Positions 62,195 through 64,000 of a stretch of DNA of 64,000 nucleotides are shown one piece after another. Source of the DNA: Alentia gelatinosa. Lineage: Eukaryota > Annelida > Polychaeta > Phyllodocida > Polynoidae. The stretch lies in the NCBI GenBank assembly GCA_950022655.1, contig OX465584.1, positions 51,504,723 to 51,568,722 on the forward strand, in the 5' to 3' direction. Under the pieces are notes generated by a model. That model had not been told where the DNA came from and searched no databases. It saw only the letters and a program-made list of their open reading frames with translations. A program made the translations under genes and the position numbers. Every line of letters begins with the position of its first letter. Within the stretch, counting starts at the first letter, position 1.

Positions 62195-64000
62195 TTTTAT
62201 AGTTCAATTTCTTTATTGCTGTCATTAAGTTACAAGCAGAACATTTTGAGATACAGCAGGCTGTAAAATATTCATCTAGAAGATACAAAAATGGATAACA
62301 ATATAAGAGGCCTATCATGTCAGCTCTTACAGGAGCCGGTTTTCATCGTGCGGGTCACTTCCAGCTAGTAATACAGTGAACTATGACACCAACACCACAA
62401 GTGTCTTTTATGCAACCATACAATCGGCTTTACAATCAAGTACCAGTATAGGGGACCATATACCTCCACACATGTATAATAACATAGAGATGACAGCTTT
62501 ACTTTACCAAGTGCTTCCTACAGTCATATATATAATCCTTTAATGATTGTGTTGTCGACACGGCAATACAACTAGACAAATAAAAGTCAGACATACTGCC
62601 ATTGGAAAGCAACAATTCAGGTATTCACAACTACAAACCTGTTCACAAAATTAGTTTACTAAACAATGCTTGGAGATTATCTTAAACATCCGGTAAGTTT
62701 CAATGTTTCTAGTGACTGGTTACAGATTATTCCAGAGAACATACCCTGCATATAATATCAAATTCATAGAAGCTGTGCAATTAGGTCTAGTAATTTCTAA
62801 CACAGGAGCATCATGCATCCTTGTCTGATCATGTAGAATATCAGGCGCGGTGGAACATAAAATTATGCATATGGCATAGTCATCTTTCAGGTAAGTAAGG
62901 AATATCAGCCTGTGCATGTAGAACAATTGTTGGGGTCATTCTTTTGGCCTTTAAACAGACCCTAAAACACTTGTTTTGAAGGACCTGTAATTTTCGGAGA
63001 TGCTTATTTGCAGAGTTCATGCACAAGATATCTCCATAATCGAAGTATGGTGTGATACATGATTTATAGATAGTGTAGTAGTGAGTTACATCCTCATTTT
63101 AGTGAGCTGGTATAGTCTATATGAGATAGACTTGGATAAATAATCTAGGTTTCTATTCAAATGAATTCCTAAATAATTAAAACTTTGGACCAGCTGGATT
63201 TCTTCATCGCCAATTTTGAAGTGCATGTTTGTTACATTACAAATTTTGGACTAAAGTACATTGTTTTTGTTTTGTTGACATTTATGGATAGTTTATTTTC
63301 ATGACACCACTGTTGCATACTGGCAAGGTCTGCCTGGAGGGATTTATACAAATTTTCTGGGTCTCGACCATGCTGGTAGAATACTGTATCATCGGCATAT
63401 AAACATACCCTGGAGTTAGTAAATATCTTATTTAGGTCACTAATATATATATAAGAAACATCAAAGGGGCAAGAATGGACCCTTGAGGAACACCAGATGA
63501 TATTGAACAAGAAGAAGACAGCTGATTGTTAACCCTTACATGTTGCTTCCTATTGGCTAGATAGTTCTTAAACCAGTTAAAATCATTACCATTAATGCCA
63601 TAAAGGGCTAGTTTCTTAACCCTTTAAGGACGGGTGCCTACGGCCGAGATAACCCCTTAAAGGCGGGAGATGTTGGCTGTTTGTCCCACTAGGGGACGGG
63701 CACATAATGGTTAAAACTCATAATTTGAATGTTTAATCACGTGATAAAAAATATATAATGAAATATTTTACTTCTTCTGAATAGAAATAGTAAATGTGGT
63801 GTTAGAACTACATTCTGTTAAAATTTGATTAATATTGCTCCATTTTTTCCTAGTTAAAAACGAATTTGTGTGTTTTTGAGAAATGATGCCTCAAGGCATC
63901 ATTTGCCCTGGGCTGGATGATGCCTCAAGGCATCATTCGCCCTTAAAGGGTTAAGGAGTATGGCGTGATCTACCGTACCGAACGCCTGTTTGAGGTCTAT
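62195..64000 (-). mobile_element. Non-LTR retrotransposon, 3' part, continues beyond the window
   Basis: The 3' end is marked by AATAAAG and an A-run near 62195-62215 (- strand). Coding remnants: C-terminal NLILYAGYVLWNNL (62720-62926), LYADDTVFYQHGRDPENLYK with an intact YADD (63390-63420), WCHENKLSINVNKTKTMYFS, and after removing the MITE the TVDHAILL motif near 63955-63985. Broken by frameshifts. CR1/L2 group. Confidence 0.85.
63620..63950. mobile_element. TTAA-flanked MITE (piggyBac-like), copy 2
   Basis: CCCTTTAAGGACGGG ... CGCCCTTAAAGGG, with TTAA on both sides (63616-63619, 63951-63954). Two GATGCCTCAAGGCATC palindromes near its end. Removing the element and one TTAA restores an uninterrupted RT motif reading frame of the host retrotransposon. 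Confidence 0.9.

Overview
This is eukaryotic, animal nuclear DNA. A spliced gene with GT/AG introns, tRNA-primed LTR retrotransposons, Penelope-like elements, CR1/L2-type non-LTR retrotransposons and large minisatellites together rule out a prokaryote. The only recognisable host gene is the 3' half of SAMM50 (mitochondrial outer-membrane beta-barrel assembly factor). The organism is probably a marine invertebrate, plausibly a deuterostome such as a lancelet, because one LTR element has the integrase-before-reverse-transcriptase order described for Gmr1-like elements. That species guess is inference only.

Region 1-9.4 kb: five SAMM50 exons on the + strand (1013-1168, 2025-2166, 4826-4972, 7361-7505, 9001-9046) with matching splice phases and a stop at 9044-9046. 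The introns hold a minisatellite whose unit is a complete 3' splice site, two long (CCCT)n tracts, two decayed tandem copies of one exon, and a TA-flanked foldback MITE.

Region 9.4-23 kb: no host gene. It contains foldback repeats, a 20-bp minisatellite, a 0.8-kb block bounded by 17-bp direct repeats, and a 39-bp minisatellite carrying a foldback element with telomere-like repeats. A 964-bp part of this is tandemly duplicated, and the second copy alone is split by a 5'-truncated non-LTR retrotransposon. A 29-30-bp minisatellite follows.

Region 23-43.3 kb: a decayed Penelope-like element (PLE-1) with inverted terminal repeats, extra upstream ORFs and a nested non-LTR fragment. Next is a Ty3/gypsy element (30392-35085) with short LTRs, a perfect 5-bp target duplication and many lesions, inserted in a minisatellite. 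Then comes a broken, intron-containing MULE-type transposase gene with SWIM fingers, interrupted by a non-LTR copy (itself split by a TTAA-flanked MITE) and by a pogo-like MITE.

Region 43.3-64 kb: a minisatellite folded into an inverted repeat; a nearly intact PLE-2 (one frameshift) with its own inverted repeats, next to further pogo-like MITEs; a tRNA-like sequence; an unidentified ORF; another copy of the 30-bp minisatellite in opposite orientation with a TA-flanked MITE; a Gmr1-like LTR retrotransposon (51541-57240) that has lost its 3' pol end and part of the 3' LTR; and two degenerate non-LTR elements on the - strand, the last split by a second TTAA MITE and running off the window.

Outside SAMM50, almost everything is mobile or tandemly repeated. 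The value of the window lies in its nested insertions, which give relative ages, and in unusual element architectures.
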